The position numbers were made by a program, and so were the translations under genes. Below are positions 63,214 to 64,000 of a stretch of 64,000 bases of DNA, piece by piece. Source of the DNA: Ifrita kowaldi (Eukaryota > Chordata > Aves > Passeriformes > Cinclosomatidae); contig VZRS01014435.1 in NCBI GenBank assembly GCA_013398055.1, forward strand, positions 1 to 64,000, written 5' to 3'. Position 1 is the first letter of the stretch, and each line of letters begins with the position of its first letter. The notes beneath the pieces are model-generated. The model did not search any database. It had not been told where the DNA came from and saw only the letters and a list, made by a program, of their open reading frames with translations.

Positions 63214-63800
63214 CACATAATCGCGGCATATTCTGAGTTGGAGGGGACCCACAGGGATCATCGAGTCCAACTCTTAGCGCTGCACAGGACACCCCAAGGA
63301 TCACACTCTCTACCCCAGAGCAGAGAGTTCTTGAGCTCTGTCAGGCTTGGTGCTTTGACAACTTCCCTGGGGAGCCTGTTCCAGTGCCCAACCACGCTCT
63401 GGGTGAAGAACCTTTTTCTAACCTCCAGTCTAAACCTCCATTGATTCAGCCTCAGGTCGTCCCCTCGGGTTCTGTCACTGGTCACTACAGAGAAGAGATC
63501 AGTGCCTGCCCCTCCTCTTCCACTCACAAGAAAGTTGTAACTGCAGCGGGGTCTCCCCTCAGCCTCCCCTTTTGCAGGCTGAACAGACCAAGTGGCCTCA
63601 GACGCTCCTCATACGGCTTCCCCGCAAGGCCCTTCACCATCCTCGTGCCACTCCTTTGGGTGCTCTCTCACAGCTTAATGCCTTTTTTTAATATTATGGC
63701 ACCCAACACTGGACACAGGAGACAAGGTGAGGCTACAGCAGCGCAGAGCTGAGCGGGACAATCCCCTCCGCGGACCGACCTGCGGTGCTCTGTTTCATCC
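63214..63800 (-). mobile_element. CR1 LINE 3' fragment, antisense, relatively well preserved
   Basis: It begins with the reverse complement of a CR1 tail (cataatcgcggcatattctgag, then ggatcatcgagtccaactc). The minus strand codes for the CR1 ORF2 C-terminus (RFRLEVRKRFF, GHWNRLPREVV, 63258-63527), then the upstream CR1 segment out to about 63800. Its 3' end faces the sense CR1 tail at 63020-63097. Confidence 0.88.
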
Positions 63801-63960
63801 CCGGCCCGCTGCCTCCCCTCCCCGGGGCCGGGCCCGCCCGGCCCGCGGCGCCTCATAAAGCAGCCCAGCGGGGCCCCCGCACCCTGCGAGCTGGGTCTGG
63901 CTCCCGGAGCCGCTCAGCAGGGCTGTGTAAATTAGCTGTCACCTCATTCTGGTGCTTAGG
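63760..63960. promoter_or_regulatory. GC-rich, CpG-rich island at the right edge
   Basis: Dense G/C with many CG pairs (ccggggccgggcccgcccgg at about 63821). A TATA-like TCATAAAG lies at 63852-63859. It could be a promoter of a gene reading right, or a GC-rich intronic patch next to the CR1. No coding exon follows in the remaining ~100 bases. Confidence 0.4.
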
Positions 63961-64000
63961 TGGCGCTCGCAGTGCAGCGTTTCACAGCAGAACACTGAGG

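Noticed and set aside
1..64000. tRNA, rRNA, CRISPR, integron or bacterial operon signals
   Set aside because: No A/B-box tRNA cloverleaf, no regularly spaced direct repeats and no ribosome-binding-site-led gene strings; the DNA is intron-rich vertebrate sequence.

Overview
The window is eukaryotic nuclear DNA, almost certainly from a bird. Coding sequence is split into many short exons with GT-AG (once GC-AG) junctions. The introns are compact, gene starts lie in CpG-rich DNA, and the recognisable interspersed repeats are mostly CR1 LINE tails. No mammalian SINEs are visible. All calls come from reading the sequence; family names rest on remembered protein families, not on database searches.

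Layout: (1) 10-27647, plus strand: PGAP1, the ER GPI inositol-deacylase, complete in 27 coding exons (937 codons plus stop by my splicing), with a probable long 3' UTR to about 35.5 kb. (2) About 37.6-40.0 kb, plus strand: a small secreted-protein gene matching C2orf66, two coding exons, 101 residues. (3) 40945-56976, plus strand: GTF3C3, the TPR subunit of transcription factor IIIC, complete in 19 coding exons (910 residues). (4) 57.6-64 kb: mostly non-coding, holding an LTR-like element, two CR1 pieces whose 3' ends face each other and a terminal GC-rich island. On the minus strand there are one or two well-spliced coiled-coil exons, which I read as the 3' part of CCDC150, convergent with GTF3C3.

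The order PGAP1 - C2orf66 - GTF3C3 - (convergent) CCDC150 matches the human 2q33 arrangement as I remember it, so this is a conserved syntenic block. The genes do not form a shared pathway: PGAP1 remodels GPI anchors in the ER, C2orf66 is a small secreted protein of unknown function, and GTF3C3 serves RNA polymerase III initiation.

I found no CRISPR array, prokaryotic system, tRNA or rRNA gene, and nothing I would call a new biological system. The points most worth checking are: a symmetric, weakly spliced exon 9 in GTF3C3 with a perfect intronic hairpin upstream; a GC-AG intron in GTF3C3; one GTF3C3 exon with 89% GC at third positions; the antisense coiled-coil exons; a perfect 18-bp promoter duplication; and a TATA-type promoter/5' exon candidate for the C2orf66-like gene.
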